DNA of 42,468 nucleotides from Fibrobacter sp. (GCA_012513915.1 JAAZBG010000121.1:1-42468); one strand, 5' to 3'. Positions 25,744 to 36,746 are shown, numbered from the stretch's first letter. Numbers and translations: made by a program. The notes: a model not told the origin generated them from the sequence alone.

Positions 25744-27096
25744 TCATTCCGGCTCTGCTGTGCCAATCTGAATGAACTGTTGTAACGCTGGTACTTTTAT
25801 GCAAAGTTTATGTGCAGCTGCCTCCAGATGTTCTGCATAACGGAAATGAGCTCCCATACCGGTTCTCAATTCAATTTCGTAGATAAATCTATCAGCATGC
25901 GTTGAATGTTCGAATGCAACCTGTGTACCAAGATGTAACGCATATACATACGCAGCAGCATTATCGCGTTTGACAAGTTTACTCAGAAATGATGCAGTTT
26001 TGTCAAAAAGCAGTTGCTGCCGTTCATGAGAAACACCTTGAGGAAGGTAAAAACCAACCGGTACCATTGGCGTGAATCTGTATCCACTTCTGTGACGGTT
26101 CAAATCACGCAGTTCTGCTATTGCCATATTATTCCATGCAGCCCGAACTACCATCCTCCTAATAGTGGAACTGACTGCACTGTACCGGTTCACTTTTCCA
26201 TTGAAAGAATTACTGATTGGTATAATTTCTCCAAGAAAATCAGGGTAATTTCTTTCAACACCGACAAAAACATCATCCTTCACAGTATCATAGGAAATAC
26301 CATTTTTAATCATAGACTGTACCGCATAGTCAAGTAGTAACGCAGACTGTGCAGTACTTGCAGTATCAGGAGTACTGTGTTTTACCATACGGGGAACAAA
26401 CTTATTGAGTTCTGTACGAATCTGCGCTGCACATGCATGGGCTTCTTCAAGCGGCAGCGAATCGAGCATTTTAATGGTTTCAGCCCACACGCGGGCAGTC
26501 ATGACATAAGCTGCATTAGTTCGTGTTGCAAAGGGAATAAAATATCGTGCTCTGTCAAGTGCATAGTTTTTTCTCAGTCGATCAGCAACTTTCGGAGTTG
26601 CATTGGAAGGAAGTCGTACAACTGATGGATCCCGCTGTGCATCTGCGTCAAGCCTGTCGTAGACATCCTGATACAGTTCAAACGACATTTCCATAATATC
26701 AACCCACTCTGCCGCAAGATCATCAGGAATACCGATTGACTTTGGATCCGGCAGGCTGCTTTTATCAAGCTTGATATACCGTGTACTTGACTCCTGACCA
26801 TCACACAATTGCGCTATCTCGAAAATCTTATATGCAAGATACATCGAACAGCCATCAACAACTATCGCAATACCACCGCTCATTCCTGTAATTGAAGCAT
26901 GCCCGTAATCAACAAACCTGAAAATTGCATCAACAGCTTTATCCGGATCATTCCAGTCAATTGACTGAAGAATAGATTCAATACCCTTGTTTGACCGGGA
27001 ATACTTTGCAAGGCAACTTGCCAGTAGTTCAGGAGTTACTGTGGGATTATCTTTCGCCCCGGGCGGAGGAACTATACCGATTGCAGTGACTTTCAT
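25744..27096 (-). CDS. thyX: Long ThyX-family protein with two half-sites
   Basis: A 450-residue protein related to flavin-dependent thymidylate synthase, which converts dUMP to dTMP using FAD and methylene-tetrahydrofolate. I start at ATG 27096, since AGGGA (27103-27107) sits 6 bases away; the ATG at 27102 abuts it. Two ThyX-like halves are visible. Counting from the upstream Met, the first has QESSTRY at about 103-109, the distal part of the RHRxxSxNExSxRY motif but with the RHR replaced (EIAQ). The second has NRHRSGYR at about 335-342, the proximal part. Long ThyX-type proteins of this kind are known, for example from Chlamydia. Activity here cannot be assumed. Confidence 0.75.
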   Translation of the reverse strand: MKVTAIGIVPPPGAKDNPTVTPELLASCLAKYSRSNKGIESILQSIDWNDPDKAVDAIFRFVDYGHASITGMSGGIAIVVDGCSMYLAYKIFEIAQLCDGQESSTRYIKLDKSSLPDPKSIGIPDDLAAEWVDIMEMSFELYQDVYDRLDADAQRDPSVVRLPSNATPKVADRLRKNYALDRARYFIPFATRTNAAYVMTARVWAETIKMLDSLPLEEAHACAAQIRTELNKFVPRMVKHSTPDTASTAQSALLLDYAVQSMIKNGISYDTVKDDVFVGVERNYPDFLGEIIPISNSFNGKVNRYSAVSSTIRRMVVRAAWNNMAIAELRDLNRHRSGYRFTPMVPVGFYLPQGVSHERQQLLFDKTASFLSKLVKRDNAAAYVYALHLGTQVAFEHSTHADRFIYEIELRTGMGAHFRYAEHLEAAAHKLCIKVPALQQFIQIGTAEPE

Positions 27097-27182
27097 GCAC
27101 ATTCCCTGATGTAAATAGTGACTGATACCTTATAATTAATTACTGGCTCGACATACCTATGAACATGCTGCGGACAACGAAA

Positions 27183-27215
27183 CCTCGTCACCCGTCACAT
27201 GTCACTTGTTACTCG
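27183..27215. repeat. Degenerate heptamer array 3' of ahcY
   Basis: Read on the minus strand the units are CGAGTAA, CAAGTGA, CATGTGA, CGGGTGA and CGAGG, degenerate members of the CGAGTGA family. It lies directly downstream of the ahcY stop codon. Confidence 0.7.
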
Positions 27216-27218
27216 CTA

Positions 27219-28649
27219 TTAGTATCTGTAATGGTCCGGTTTGAATGGCCCCTCAACAGGTACACCAAGATAATCGGCCTGTTTCTTTGAAAGTGTTGTG
27301 AGTTTCACACCAATCTTCTCAAGATGTAAACGTGCAACCTCTTCATCAAGTTTCTTTGACAAGAGATATACACCTGGTTTGTAAACATCTCTGTTTTTCC
27401 AGAGATCAAGCTGTGCAAGCGTTTGATTCGAGAATGAATTAGACATAACAAATGATGGATGTCCGGTAGCGCATCCAAGGTTAACTAGACGGCCTTCTGC
27501 AAGAAGATAGATCACATGCCCATCCTTAAATGCATACTTGTCAACCTGTGGTTTGATTGTTGTTTTCACGATGTCTGGCCATTTGTTAAGTGCTGCGACC
27601 TGAATTTCATTATCGAAATGGCCAATATTGCAAACAATTGCCTGATCTTTCATTTTTGACATATGCTCAGCAGTGATAATATCAACATTACCTGTCGTTG
27701 TGACATAAATATCTGCAATACCAAATGTTTCTTCGATCGTTGTCACCTGATAGCCTGCCATTGCCGCCTGTAAAGCACAGATCGGATCGACTTCGGTAAC
27801 GATAACACGTGCACCAAAACCACTCATTGATTGAGCACAACCTTTGCCAACATCACCGTAACCGCAAACCACAACAACCTTACCAGCAATCATGACATCA
27901 GTCGCACGTTTGATACCATCAGCGAGTGATTCTCTGCATCCGTAAAGGTTATCAAATTTCGATTTTGTTACAGAATCGTTTACGTTAATAGCCGGAACAA
28001 GCAGTTTCTTCTGTTCCATCATCTGGTAAAGACGATGGACACCAGTGGTTGTTTCTTCAGAAACGCCGCGCCATTCCTTAACAACCTTATGCCAGTGCTG
28101 ATTATCCTTTTTGTATACTTCCTTAAGTAAATTCTTGATACATTCCTCTTCGTGGCTCTCTGATGGCGAATCAACCCATGTATCGCCATTTTCAAGCTCG
28201 TACCCTTTGTGAATAAGCAGTGTTGCATCACCACCATCATCAACAATCAGATTCGGACCTTTGAATCCATCAAAACATAGAGCCTTAAACGTGCAGGCCC
28301 AGTACTCTTCAAGCAACTCACCCTTCCAGGCATAGACCGGAATACCTGCTTTTGCAATACCCGCAGCAGCATGATCCTGTGTTGAGAATATATTACATGA
28401 TGCCCAACGGACTTCAGCACCTAATGCCTTCAGTGTCTCGATAAGTACAGCAGTCTGAATAGTCATATGGAGCGATCCGCTCACACGTACACCAGCAAGC
28501 GGTTTATCTTTTGCATATTTTTCACGAATTGCCATCAAACCGGGCATCTCTTTTTCTGCTATTTCGATCTCTTTACGTCCCCATTCTGCAAGACTCATGT
28601 CGGCAACAATATAGGGTGAACTTGCCCAGATATCAACTTGTGGTGCCAT
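27219..28649 (-). CDS. ahcY: Adenosylhomocysteinase
   Basis: A 476-residue NAD-dependent enzyme that splits S-adenosylhomocysteine to homocysteine and adenosine in the methyl cycle. I start at ATG 28649 because AAGGAG (28656-28661) is 6 bases upstream. Stations include [33 protein letters not shown], the NAD-binding [39 protein letters not shown] and the C-terminal PFKPDHYRY. Length and motifs match the family. No SAH riboswitch is evident in the leader. It is one of several same-strand housekeeping genes. Confidence 0.97.
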   Translation of the reverse strand: MAPQVDIWASSPYIVADMSLAEWGRKEIEIAEKEMPGLMAIREKYAKDKPLAGVRVSGSLHMTIQTAVLIETLKALGAEVRWASCNIFSTQDHAAAGIAKAGIPVYAWKGELLEEYWACTFKALCFDGFKGPNLIVDDGGDATLLIHKGYELENGDTWVDSPSESHEEECIKNLLKEVYKKDNQHWHKVVKEWRGVSEETTTGVHRLYQMMEQKKLLVPAINVNDSVTKSKFDNLYGCRESLADGIKRATDVMIAGKVVVVCGYGDVGKGCAQSMSGFGARVIVTEVDPICALQAAMAGYQVTTIEETFGIADIYVTTTGNVDIITAEHMSKMKDQAIVCNIGHFDNEIQVAALNKWPDIVKTTIKPQVDKYAFKDGHVIYLLAEGRLVNLGCATGHPSFVMSNSFSNQTLAQLDLWKNRDVYKPGVYLLSKKLDEEVARLHLEKIGVKLTTLSKKQADYLGVPVEGPFKPDHYRY

Positions 28650-28796
28650 CAGCAACTCCTTATTATTAAATTAATTGTAAATATTCAATGTGCTAAAGGA
28701 AATACGTTTATCACATAACTACGAGTGCACATGAAATTATATGCCACGACGTGGAAAACCGTGTATAAAATAATTCAGGACGGGCGTGTTAGACAA

Positions 28797-30224
28797 TCAC
28801 TTGATACGTTCGACGAACGCTTTAATCTCATTAAGGATGTCATGACGCATACCATAGGGGGACTTAACAATCAGGCGCATGTCATTCAATGATATATGAC
28901 GTGGATTGATAAACGGTCGAAGAAGCCGCATTGGTAAATGTGTTGGATTCTGGATCAATGCAAGCGGAACACCGCTGTTCACAAGACCGCTATTGAGCTC
29001 TCTGGTTGAGGCAATTTTTGATAATACAACCATCGAACGGCTTGTTTTTGCGATAAATTCAACCAGACGTGGAACATTGTAAACCTTTGGATTATCAAGC
29101 AGCCTGCACATGAGCGTATCATTACGCAAACCCATCATTACCAGTTCCTGAACAGAGTACGATTTCTTTGCATCAAGCTGGATGCTCAGCCTGTCAGGAC
29201 CAATCAGGTTATTTATCGCCATCGTATTAAAATTACCACATATTGTTGATCCATAATAAATAACCCCCGGATCAGCCAGTACCGTATGAAGACGCTGTGA
29301 TTTCTCACCAACCTGTATCTGGAAACCTTTTTTCGATGAAAACCCGAGTGCAGTTGAAATCCATTCAAAGGGTGATCCCTTATTATCACTTAGAAACCGA
29401 ATGATTGATGTCACCGCCGCAAGACGTGTTGGAGGGATCATGCGGGTACGCTGTGTCAACATCATTTTTAAGAGCAATGCAACCTGTGGATTGTCACGAT
29501 CAAGTTTTTTAATCCATTTATATAGCTGATCAGATTTCATCGCATATTCGAATGTCAATACAGGCTCACCAACCGGTTCATTACGTGAGATCTTTGTAGC
29601 GGTTTCGAGTATACGCTGAGACAGCTCATCGGTGGTACTTAACAATGGGAGTAATTTTGCCATTTTTTTCATGTTGTAGGCATCGGTATGTGTCGAAATC
29701 CAGTCACTCTGCATCTTGAGTGCCATCGATTCACCTTTCATGAGAAGGCTTAATTGAAGATACTCCCTTTCGCTCAGCCGTTGTCCTGATTTCATTCTTT
29801 TAAGCCATGAGACAGCAACCTGTGATGCAATATCGATAGAACCGGGCGAACCAAGCTTACAAATCTGCGATATTGTATTGTAGGTATGATATGCTTCATC
29901 GGTAAAATTATCTTCACGTAAACTAATACCGGAAAATATTTTACTTAGCCGTTTAAAGCGTATGCTATAATTGATTACATCGAAATCAGATTCACGCATA
30001 TCGAGAAAACAATAGAGTACATATTCAAGCATTGATGCTGATGGTGGTTTTTCAAGAAGGCATAGAAGTATTTCTGTTGGTTCAATGGATTCTTCATACC
30101 GGATAAAGAGTTTCGCAATTTTCTCCGATCCATCGGAAAACGATTCTGAGGGCAGCAGTGTTTTATAAAACTCACTTACCAGTTTATCAACCATCGTTGA
30201 ATAGGTTTCACGCAAACATTCCAT
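28797..30224 (-). CDS. Large helical hypothetical protein
   Basis: A 475-residue, mostly helical protein with no signal peptide. The first 280 residues are repeated helix pairs (for example LLPLLSTTDELSQRIL and KMMLTQRTRMIPPTR), resembling a TPR-, HEAT- or ARM-like scaffold, but no classical motif can be confirmed. The last 180 residues have a distinct composition (VGEKSQRLHTVLADPGVIYYG, ILNEIKAFVERIK). I do not recognise the family. GAGGGA upstream supports the ATG. It lies about 150 bases upstream of ahcY on the same strand. Confidence 0.6.
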   Translation of the reverse strand: MECLRETYSTMVDKLVSEFYKTLLPSESFSDGSEKIAKLFIRYEESIEPTEILLCLLEKPPSASMLEYVLYCFLDMRESDFDVINYSIRFKRLSKIFSGISLREDNFTDEAYHTYNTISQICKLGSPGSIDIASQVAVSWLKRMKSGQRLSEREYLQLSLLMKGESMALKMQSDWISTHTDAYNMKKMAKLLPLLSTTDELSQRILETATKISRNEPVGEPVLTFEYAMKSDQLYKWIKKLDRDNPQVALLLKMMLTQRTRMIPPTRLAAVTSIIRFLSDNKGSPFEWISTALGFSSKKGFQIQVGEKSQRLHTVLADPGVIYYGSTICGNFNTMAINNLIGPDRLSIQLDAKKSYSVQELVMMGLRNDTLMCRLLDNPKVYNVPRLVEFIAKTSRSMVVLSKIASTRELNSGLVNSGVPLALIQNPTHLPMRLLRPFINPRHISLNDMRLIVKSPYGMRHDILNEIKAFVERIK

Positions 30225-30354
30225 AACAACACGTCCCTCAGGTAGATAAATAGTTTGAGTATAATTTACATTATATCAATAAATTCCATTACTCTATTCT
30301 AATTATAACTTTAAACATTTGATTTTTAAACAAGTTTGATGATTTTTTTGAGAG

Positions 30355-30616
30355 GCCTCACCCCACTGCCCCCCCTGGTTCTCCAACCACTTCGATGCGT
30401 CGTCCGCAAGCGGTAGAGGGGGGAGAACAGTTTTGCTGCCAGACTGAGATGCCTGCCTGCCACACACAAAGCTGCGTGACCCCGCTGGAGGAATTTGTAA
30501 TTTTTTAAAAAAAGCACCCCTCTCTGCAGGCTGCAAAGAAGGGTAAATAATAAAAATGGATTGTTTTTTCTGTACTCCCCCTCTACCGCTTGCGGAGAGG
30601 GGCCGGGGGGTGAGGC
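30355..30616. mobile_element. GC-rich inverted-repeat (MITE-like) element
   Basis: A 262-base segment bounded by GCCTCACCCC (30355-30364) and GGGGTGAGGC (30607-30616), an exact 10-base inverted pair. Internally, CCGCAAGCGGTAGAGGGG on the left is mirrored by CCCCTCTACCGCTTGCGG on the right, and ACCCCTCTCTGCAG faces CTGCAAAGAAGGGT in the middle. GC is far above the surroundings. It lies 3 bases past the stop of the 2018-residue gene. The open frames inside are made of the repeat and are not genes. No transposase is present. The flanks of 30225-30619 are AT-rich and hold nothing else. Confidence 0.55.
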
Positions 30617-30619
30617 TTT

Positions 30620-33600
30620 CTACCGTTTTACCGCGATATTTCTGGTTTCAACAACCTTATTGGTGCCATCATCGCAAACAACAACTAATTTATAAGTTCC
30701 AGTTCCAACTGTTCTGCTGTTTTTATTTGACCCATCCCAGACAGCGTAGTAACTATCGCCTCGTTGGCTGAACTTTTTCTCATACAGCACATTTCCGAAC
30801 AGATCAAATATTTTACAGGTAACATTCACGTTATCAATGTCCACCGATGATGTCGGTTTGACCTTAATTACAGTTCCAAATCCTTTACCCCGGTCAGGGA
30901 TATTTTCAGGTACCACCGATTCACCCGGTTTAAACGGGTTTGGCCCGATTACAACTTTCCATTTGGCCGGAGGCCAGACAATTGATAGTGCAACCCGTCT
31001 GTTTTTAATATTATCCTGAACTGCACCATTGAGATCAGACAGTTTTGCAACTGAATTAATCCATATTGAATCACCACTATTAATCATAATGTCACTATTG
31101 TTTTCAACTATAAATCGATAGGTGGCATTATCACTTCCTACCATTCGTAATCGTAGAGAATACCGTGTCCCGTCACTGGCACTTATAAAGTTAAATGGAT
31201 CCGATCCAAGTGGTTCTGAGACTTTTTCAGACATTTCAACAAAAAGTGTATCGCTTAGTCTTCCTGAACCGTCATCAAGATTTTCTCCCGGAAGAAGCTT
31301 AGCCGAGGCAATAACCGGAGCAGCCTTATCTGACACTTTGGGCGTTACCGGTTTTGTTGGTGCCAATATAGACACAATCTTTAATTCAATCATCATCGAT
31401 GTATTTACTTCATCCTGAACAGAACGGACATTCAATCCAAAACCCACCAAAGAATCATTTATTAAGGTCATTTTATTTTTATCAACTACAATATTCGATG
31501 TCTTATTCTGTAGGTACAAAACAGCGATCATTGAATCGATTTCATCAAGTGTCACAGCCCGTTTGAACTTCACTCTGACACTGTCAATATATCCATCAGC
31601 ATTGGCATCAAGGTATATTGCTGATTCCACACCAGCAGGTCCTTTACGTAAAGAGATAACAACCGGTTCGTTATTCTTATGCGGCAGGTTAGTGTTCATA
31701 TCAGAAACAGTCCCCCCGGCATTTCCTGGAGTAAGCCGGAGTTTATCGCCATCAAGGGGACGTTTAGATGACTTTGTAAGTTGTACTGTATACTGGGAAT
31801 CACTTTCAAGTGATACAATTTTATCAACAGAGAGTTTTGTCGTATCCCCACCTTTTATCAGCAGAAGCTGATTTCCCATAACTGTTGTAGGTACAACAGC
31901 CTCAGAGAAGGTAAGAATTAGTACGTCTGGGACATCGGCGTCATTCTCTTCAACAAATGCAGATATCAACGATGGCCCAACCCCGTCACTAAACGATTTG
32001 GTGTTCGATTTAACATCTCCATCAACAGTCATATATGCGATAACTCTACCTGTTGGTGTTCCGTCTTTTCCGCTCCTTGATGTAAACTGAAATGACAGAT
32101 CAACACCATCTACATCTATTGCTTGTGCTTTTGCAGTATAGATAATACCCTTGTAATCAATAGATATTGAGTCGAGACGCTGATCGCTTTCAAAATCGCT
32201 TGTCAATACAATATCCATCTGATCCGGAACAAGATCGCCATTGCTGTCAAGCATAACAGCAGACCTTATTGATGGCCATGCGGCAGTTTTCAAAACAGTC
32301 ACATCAATCGTATCACTACTTGAAATACTGTTATCACTTACCGTTATGGTACTTGATCCGGCACCAATATTGGTTATTGTACCGATCCATTTACTACTGC
32401 CACCTTTAATTGTCACAACATCGGTATTCGACGAACTCCATTGTGCATTATCTGCGTAAGATAAAAAGTTACCATATTTATCCCGAATTACTGCATACAG
32501 AACATAGGTACTCTGATTTGCTCCAAGCGTAATCGGATCAAGGTATTCATCATTGGTTCTATTGAAGCTTGTTGTATCGATAATGATATCGATATGATCA
32601 GGTTTTAAATCATCCTCCGTTGTACATACGATACTGTTCATGGCTCCGATATTGTCATCAGGCCATCCACGAATATTGGTAAAAGCGGTATTGCGAATAG
32701 TATCACCAGTACAATTGTCAAGAGTCGTCTTGATCCAGAGCGAGATTGAATCATTTGCAGACAGCGGCGTATCACCACTTATAATATTCCATTGAATATC
32801 ACCGTTTACATTATTTGCAGTTACCGTTTTTCCTTTATTGGTACCGGTAACAATCGTACCGCCTGCAGAGCGATAGGTCAAATTTGATGGCAGCTTATCG
32901 TGAATTGAGACATCGAACGCTGCATCCATGTGACTGTTCCATCCCCAGACTTTTGTTTTACTCGCACCAAGAGACATCACTCCTGCATATCCTTCACGAA
33001 CCGGAAATCCATCCTGAGAAACACCGGGTAGAAATCCTGCAGTATCACCGCCCCAGAATTGTACAGTATCTTCCGACAAGCGAACTTTGAAATTGAATGG
33101 TGCAGGATAAGTCCTATATTGTAAACGCTGATTCCCACCAATCTGTTTTCCATTGGAGAAAAAACTCATCCGGATATCAGCATAATCCTTGAACATTCTG
33201 ATTTCGATTTTGTCATCATCATTGACACGTACTGCCAATGATGAACTGTCATAATAGGTCAGGTCAATTGTTCCACCAAACACACCATTCTTTCCAAAGG
33301 CATATTTGTGAACCATTACAGTGTTTTGTTGATCATAAACTATTGTATCACCATTGAATGAGAACTTTCCATTCCCGCTTTTGTCAACCCATTCATCAGC
33401 ATCTGTTGCATCGGTGATAATTGTTCCGTGAGTCTGTTTGTAATTGATTTTGTAGTTTACCGTGTCTCCCTGCCTGTAAACAGGTTTGTCAGACAATTTA
33501 TACATTGTTGTGGGTTCAGGTGGAGGAGGCGGTACGGAATCACAGGTTACCGTAATAATTGTACTATCACTAATTGCAGATTCTTTATCAGCACTCAACC

Positions 33601-36600
33601 ATGATCGGGCAACAATAGATTTATTCTGCATCGGGCAGTTTCCCGCGGCTGTTACCACGTATTTAAGAGAGCCTTTCTCTTTGATCTGCATTTTTGGAAT
33701 AGTCCAGGTGATAACCTGACCATCAATTTTGGCACTCACCCCGAGCGGTGCGTCACCGGTAAAGCGGCTGAACACGAGCCCATCTGGAATTGTATCTTTT
33801 ATGACCACATTAGCAACATCACGACCAGGCAGCGGACCATTTCCTGCTACACGGCGCCAGGTATATCCGTCCCACTCTTCCACAAGGATATTATCAACAA
33901 CATGCGACGCATCATCGCACTGTTTCGGGTTCCATGTTGTTACCGGAATATCAGGATTATCAAGGTCGGTCCAGTCGTTGGTGATCGGCCAGTATTTACC
34001 ATCCTCTAAATCAGTGGCATCAGCATCCCACGACCAGTCATCACTCCAATCGACGTCCTGGTAATTACTTGAGTTCAGATCCCAGACTACACGCAACACT
34101 GATGTTCCACCCCGATGGATCATTCCTGTAACACCCCTATACCAATCAAGATGATAATTGGTCGTTACCAGATTTTCAACGCGATTTGGGTCAGTGGGAT
34201 CAGAAAACTGAACAATAATACGTTGATTCCATTTTCCATTTGCATCCGAACCGGCCATGATATTTTCGTGCAGGACCTTAACCGCATCTTTCTCTATTCC
34301 TTCAACAATCGTCGGAGAAAGTTTCCATCCGGTTTGACATGATGAAGCATCCTGATAACATTGTAATCCTGGATCAAACATAAAGTATGACACACGATAG
34401 TTTCCATAGTCAATATATGCTTCGTCTGCATCATGAAACAGTTTAAACCTCATGTTACTGACAGGAGCAGAACCACCAGCAGTTTTGTGAGAATAGGAAA
34501 AATTTACACCGGAACGTCCTCCATTGATCCACCCAGCTTCAGAAGTATTCTCAAAGTCAATCGAAAAGGTAAGCTCTTTTCCAGGGTTAACCATGGTGTT
34601 GCTTGCCTTTTTATCAATAACCAGTGCACGTTTTGCAATATCAAGATAGTTGCGTTCCATAACAGCAGTAATGTTGTTCGGATATTCATCAGAGGTCCAC
34701 CCGCTGCCGTTTGAGCAGCTTATTGTCGCGCTGTTACGATACTGTTTGACAGTTGCATTTTCGACTTTCACAGTAAGAGTAACCTGTCCTTTTGTAGGAT
34801 CGATACCGGTTGAAGACTGAAAACCGTCCACTGAGCCAATATTCCAGGTGACTGTATGCGATGCAGAATTGTAAACACCGCCTCCTGTACTTCCGACATA
34901 AGTAAAGTCTTTATGCAAAGTGTCAACAATTTTAACATCTTCCGCATCAAGTGAACCATAGTTGCGATAGTCGAATGTATAAACTACACTGTCACCTTCA
35001 AAGCCAAACGTTTTATTGATTGCGCAGTATACTTTCATATTGGCAGTCGCTTTTATTTCATCAAGTGCCTGATAGTTGCCTGTTAAAGTCAGCAAACCGA
35101 ACAGACGAAACCATCCATGGAAATAAAATGGAACACTCTTCAGATAACGATCATCTCCCTCATCGCCATCCCAGGTAACTTCAAGCTTTCGATAAAGTTC
35201 TGCCATCAAATCCTGGTCCTGCGATATGACTGCTGACGGTGAACCTGTCCCCGGTACCCAGTTTAGAGGAAATGTACCAAGAGGTTCTCCGGTCGGTGTG
35301 TAGTAATATTTTACCGTTTCCGGTCCCCAGTACGTTGTATTTTTATCACCACCGAGATTTATAATACATGGAGCATTCCATGGTGCCTGACGACTGTCCC
35401 ATAAGAACCGGGCGTAACGTTTTCCAAGATCACTTTCATACGAGTTTGGAACGCCCTGCTTTACCTGATGCGTTACCGGATCCCAGGTTGATTCTGGGTT
35501 ACCATACCACATAGCATTAAGAATAGTACGCCAGGCACAGCGGAAGTCCTCACCATCAGAAAAATTAGTAAAGGTCGGCACATTATCTTTTGACAATTTG
35601 ACCCAGCCAGCGAACGGGATCATCTTCTCATCTTTCAACATTTGCCCCATGAGCCAGTCAGACGATGCTTCTGCGCGGCGGAACTGATAGATATTCCAGG
35701 CGTATTTTTCTGCATCCTCGCGCTCAAGGAAGTTTGCAAAGGCACGAAAGTAAGATGGTGCAGCGTAATCAATGTGTTGTGCTGACGGTCCTTTGTGTTC
35801 AGGTATCTGCGCAAAACCGCTTACTGATTTGTCAGATGCCCAATCAGTCAATTCTGTCCAGGAATCTCCACCTTTTATATATCCATCAAGTCCAATATCA
35901 CCACAAACCAGATTATCATTAACATTATATTTCAATGTGTCTGTCAATGCCTTAAGAAAATTAATCGCTTCCTTTTTGTATGAAATAGGTTCACCGCTGG
36001 CATCATTGATACCCATAAACTCACCCCATTGATAATATGCAGTCAAAAGGGCGAGTCCGATATCCACATCACCATCAGCCGCGCTGTTTGCTCCTGCCGC
36101 ACCGTTTGCTCCTTCGCCTTCTCCCTGCCATCCGACAAGTTGACTATACGCATATCCCGGACTTGTCTCAGTACCGTCACGATAACGCTTAACTTTATTC
36201 AGATTAAAGTCATGTATATACAGCCACATACCGTCAAAAGTCTCTTTGTCAGCCATTGCAGCTGCACCAAGGAGACCGTAGCCATCACCCTCGGAACATT
36301 GCGGACTTGACCGATATTTGATATATGGTTTTCCGCCAACGCTTCCACCCGGACGAACAGTACGGTTCATCATGATCTGATACGCATCCCGGATTGCCTG
36401 TTCCATCTCTGCATGAGTCACACCTACACCAGAGCGTACACCAAGATTACTCAGTGTCGAAGTCGGATTTTTATAGGGTAAAAACTGAGGAAAAGGATAT
36501 TTCGGATTTCCGGAGTTAATAGCGATCGGCCTTGGAAGCGCTTCTGTCTGTGCAAAAAGCTGCGAAAAGCACCCCAATTGGCAAATAAGCATAACTGATT

Positions 36601-36676
36601 GAATTACAATACTATATCTTTGATACAACCCTCTTTTTTGTGTGATCATTTCCCCAGCCTGTCTGATGTTATTCAT
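30620..36676 (-). CDS. Giant secreted GH8-type glycoside hydrolase with surface modules
   Basis: A 2018-residue secreted enzyme. A signal peptide ends near residue 42 (LFAQ). The GH8 catalytic (alpha/alpha)6 domain runs about 80-575: CSEGDGYGLLGAAAMAD holds the proton-donor Glu129, and AADGDVDIGLAL (about 199-210) the acidic pair region. GH8 enzymes act on cellulose, xylan or chitosan; which one is not decidable here. DUF11-like domains follow near 590-690, 980-1085 and 1290-1380, a Big_2-like Ig near 1395-1500, then calcium-loop modules (LDANADGYIDSV, LDSNGDLVPDQ) to about 1900. It ends in a FlgD/Ig-like tail (GPNPFKPGE, then GTGTYKLVVVC), usual for T9SS-like or surface-anchored proteins. 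The start is uncertain; Met10 is possible. Confidence 0.8.
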   Translation of the reverse strand: MNNIRQAGEMITQKRGLYQRYSIVIQSVMLICQLGCFSQLFAQTEALPRPIAINSGNPKYPFPQFLPYKNPTSTLSNLGVRSGVGVTHAEMEQAIRDAYQIMMNRTVRPGGSVGGKPYIKYRSSPQCSEGDGYGLLGAAAMADKETFDGMWLYIHDFNLNKVKRYRDGTETSPGYAYSQLVGWQGEGEGANGAAGANSAADGDVDIGLALLTAYYQWGEFMGINDASGEPISYKKEAINFLKALTDTLKYNVNDNLVCGDIGLDGYIKGGDSWTELTDWASDKSVSGFAQIPEHKGPSAQHIDYAAPSYFRAFANFLEREDAEKYAWNIYQFRRAEASSDWLMGQMLKDEKMIPFAGWVKLSKDNVPTFTNFSDGEDFRCAWRTILNAMWYGNPESTWDPVTHQVKQGVPNSYESDLGKRYARFLWDSRQAPWNAPCIINLGGDKNTTYWGPETVKYYYTPTGEPLGTFPLNWVPGTGSPSAVISQDQDLMAELYRKLEVTWDGDEGDDRYLKSVPFYFHGWFRLFGLLTLTGNYQALDEIKATANMKVYCAINKTFGFEGDSVVYTFDYRNYGSLDAEDVKIVDTLHKDFTYVGSTGGGVYNSASHTVTWNIGSVDGFQSSTGIDPTKGQVTLTVKVENATVKQYRNSATISCSNGSGWTSDEYPNNITAVMERNYLDIAKRALVIDKKASNTMVNPGKELTFSIDFENTSEAGWINGGRSGVNFSYSHKTAGGSAPVSNMRFKLFHDADEAYIDYGNYRVSYFMFDPGLQCYQDASSCQTGWKLSPTIVEGIEKDAVKVLHENIMAGSDANGKWNQRIIVQFSDPTDPNRVENLVTTNYHLDWYRGVTGMIHRGGTSVLRVVWDLNSSNYQDVDWSDDWSWDADATDLEDGKYWPITNDWTDLDNPDIPVTTWNPKQCDDASHVVDNILVEEWDGYTWRRVAGNGPLPGRDVANVVIKDTIPDGLVFSRFTGDAPLGVSAKIDGQVITWTIPKMQIKEKGSLKYVVTAAGNCPMQNKSIVARSWLSADKESAISDSTIITVTCDSVPPPPPEPTTMYKLSDKPVYRQGDTVNYKINYKQTHGTIITDATDADEWVDKSGNGKFSFNGDTIVYDQQNTVMVHKYAFGKNGVFGGTIDLTYYDSSSLAVRVNDDDKIEIRMFKDYADIRMSFFSNGKQIGGNQRLQYRTYPAPFNFKVRLSEDTVQFWGGDTAGFLPGVSQDGFPVREGYAGVMSLGASKTKVWGWNSHMDAAFDVSIHDKLPSNLTYRSAGGTIVTGTNKGKTVTANNVNGDIQWNIISGDTPLSANDSISLWIKTTLDNCTGDTIRNTAFTNIRGWPDDNIGAMNSIVCTTEDDLKPDHIDIIIDTTSFNRTNDEYLDPITLGANQSTYVLYAVIRDKYGNFLSYADNAQWSSSNTDVVTIKGGSSKWIGTITNIGAGSSTITVSDNSISSSDTIDVTVLKTAAWPSIRSAVMLDSNGDLVPDQMDIVLTSDFESDQRLDSISIDYKGIIYTAKAQAIDVDGVDLSFQFTSRSGKDGTPTGRVIAYMTVDGDVKSNTKSFSDGVGPSLISAFVEENDADVPDVLILTFSEAVVPTTVMGNQLLLIKGGDTTKLSVDKIVSLESDSQYTVQLTKSSKRPLDGDKLRLTPGNAGGTVSDMNTNLPHKNNEPVVISLRKGPAGVESAIYLDANADGYIDSVRVKFKRAVTLDEIDSMIAVLYLQNKTSNIVVDKNKMTLINDSLVGFGLNVRSVQDEVNTSMMIELKIVSILAPTKPVTPKVSDKAAPVIASAKLLPGENLDDGSGRLSDTLFVEMSEKVSEPLGSDPFNFISASDGTRYSLRLRMVGSDNATYRFIVENNSDIMINSGDSIWINSVAKLSDLNGAVQDNIKNRRVALSIVWPPAKWKVVIGPNPFKPGESVVPENIPDRGKGFGTVIKVKPTSSVDIDNVNVTCKIFDLFGNVLYEKKFSQRGDSYYAVWDGSNKNSRTVGTGTYKLVVVCDDGTNKVVETRNIAVKR

Positions 36677-36746
36677 TATTATAGTAAATCGTCCGTTGAT
36701 GTTAGTAGTATTAAAAGTGTTTATGGTTCGGTAAAATTCGCAAAAG

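Noticed and set aside
28650..28796. SAH riboswitch in the ahcY leader
   Set aside because: No conserved SAH-aptamer core is visible.
30303..30536. 77-residue frame on the minus strand
   Set aside because: It is made almost entirely of the GC-rich inverted-repeat element and has no ribosome binding site.
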